Assembly (NCBI GenBank): GCA_022565195.1
Contig: JADFJZ010000080.1
Span: forward strand, 1-6,645
Direction: 5' to 3'
DNA: 6,645 nt
DNA from: Planctomycetota bacterium
Lineage (GTDB): Bacteria; Planctomycetota; Phycisphaerae; UBA1845; CAIVHJ01
Below the pieces are notes generated by a model. That model made no database searches. It worked only from the letters and a program-made list of their open reading frames with translations, and was not told the DNA's origin. Positions 6,153-6,645 of this stretch are shown here, in pieces (position 1 is the stretch's first letter; each line of letters opens with the position of its first letter). The position numbers were made by a program, and so were the translations under genes.

Positions 6153-6645
6153 TTATGCGTTCAACTGGTTCGCGGAAAATAATCTTCTTGGCGAGAGAAG
6201 TTCGGCGCCGGGCGGTCGGCCGCCGGTGATGAGATCAGCCGCCATCCGGCCGACGGTGAATGAGGAAGTCACGCCGTGGCCGCCCAGGCCGCCGACATGA
6301 AACAGCTTGTTGTTGCGAGAGTCAAAACCGATCACGAAGAGGCGATCCGGGGCGAAGGTGCGCTGGCCAACCCATTGCCGAGCGATGGCCAGCTCGCCGA
6401 GCCCGGGCTGGTGCGTTTCGACCTTTTCCGCAAGTTCGAGCAGCATGTCAGGATCTTCGCCATAATCGCCCGGCTCTGCCGCCGTCTCATCGCAGCAACT
6501 CAGCAGCAACCCGCCGGATTCCGGCCGGAAGTAGAACCCCGCCGCCCCGTCCCACACGCTGGGGCCGTCCGGATCCAGCCAGTCGAGGGGCGTGGTGACG
6601 AACAGGTGTCTCTTGAGCGGTGTCAGCGGCAAATTGCCCAGACGG
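6153..6645 (-). CDS. FAD-dependent oxidoreductase, DAO (glycine/D-amino acid oxidase-like) family, C-terminal part
   Basis: The - strand frame is open to the window edge, so about 163 C-terminal residues are visible and the N-terminal FAD-binding GxGxxG region lies beyond 6645. A TTG at 6632 is an internal Leu codon in this frame and not a convincing start: the preceding codons read RLGN and continue the fold. Family features are LPLTPLKRHLFVT (substrate-domain strand), GFYFRPESGGLLLSC, and the C-terminal FAD contact VGGLGGHGVTSSFTVGRMAADLI (codons near 6230-6297), which is characteristic of DAO-fold enzymes such as DadA, sarcosine oxidase and related amine or hydroxy-acid oxidases. The reaction would be FAD-linked oxidation of an amino acid, amine or alpha-hydroxy acid; the substrate cannot be told from this part. 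It converges on the lipid cluster and is probably a separate transcription unit. Confidence 0.85.
   Translation of the reverse strand, partial: RLGNLPLTPLKRHLFVTTPLDWLDPDGPSVWDGAAGFYFRPESGGLLLSCCDETAAEPGDYGEDPDMLLELAEKVETHQPGLGELAIARQWVGQRTFAPDRLFVIGFDSRNNKLFHVGGLGGHGVTSSFTVGRMAADLITGGRPPGAELLSPRRLFSANQLNA

Noticed and set aside
6260..6598. 112-residue + strand open frame at the right end
   Set aside because: It lies wholly opposite the DAO-family C-terminus, is Arg-rich and has no motif.

Overview
The window is high-GC DNA from a bacterium. It is compatible with a planctomycete or a related environmental lineage. That assignment rests on the fused ligase-ACP-acyltransferase, the divergent LarA-like protein and the intergenic repeat style (7-bp tandem units, and an element resembling AGCCC-AGCGCAAGCGA repeats that I recall from planctomycetes). 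It is an inference that I could not check by search.

Layout. Positions 1-5924 hold five genes on the + strand in one tight run. (1) The 3' part of a multidomain protein: AMP-ligase C-terminal domain, acyl carrier protein, then PlsC-type acyltransferase. (2) A HAD-IB phosphatase overlapping it by 1 base (TAGTG). (3) A zinc-dependent MDR alcohol dehydrogenase overlapping by 4 bases (ATGA). (4) A 529-residue LarA/DUF2088-family protein after a 7-base gap. (5) A diacylglycerol/sphingoid-type lipid kinase after a 12-base gap. The overlaps and short gaps imply one transcript. Positions 5925-6152 are a non-coding gap dominated by a near-perfect inverted repeat with 30-base arms. Positions 6153-6645 carry, on the - strand and convergent with the cluster, the C-terminal third or so of a FAD-dependent DAO-family oxidoreductase that runs off the window.

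How the genes may work together. Acyl activation, ACP loading and acyl transfer (gene 1), phosphate-monoester removal (gene 2) and lipid-alcohol phosphorylation (gene 5) are all steps of phospholipid or glycolipid assembly. The unusual part is the dehydrogenase plus LarA-like pair in the middle. LarA enzymes epimerise alpha-hydroxy acids by hydride transfer on a nickel-pincer cofactor. This copy keeps the cofactor lysine and nickel histidine positions but appears to lack two other positions of characterised lactate racemases. A lipid pathway that sets the redox state or stereochemistry of a hydroxylated head group or acyl chain is a reasonable hypothesis, not a demonstrated function.

The 5' end of the lipid-kinase gene is built from three short repeat types, so either its first ~45 residues are repeat-encoded or the true start lies downstream. 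No RNA genes, CRISPR arrays, transposases or attachment sites were seen.
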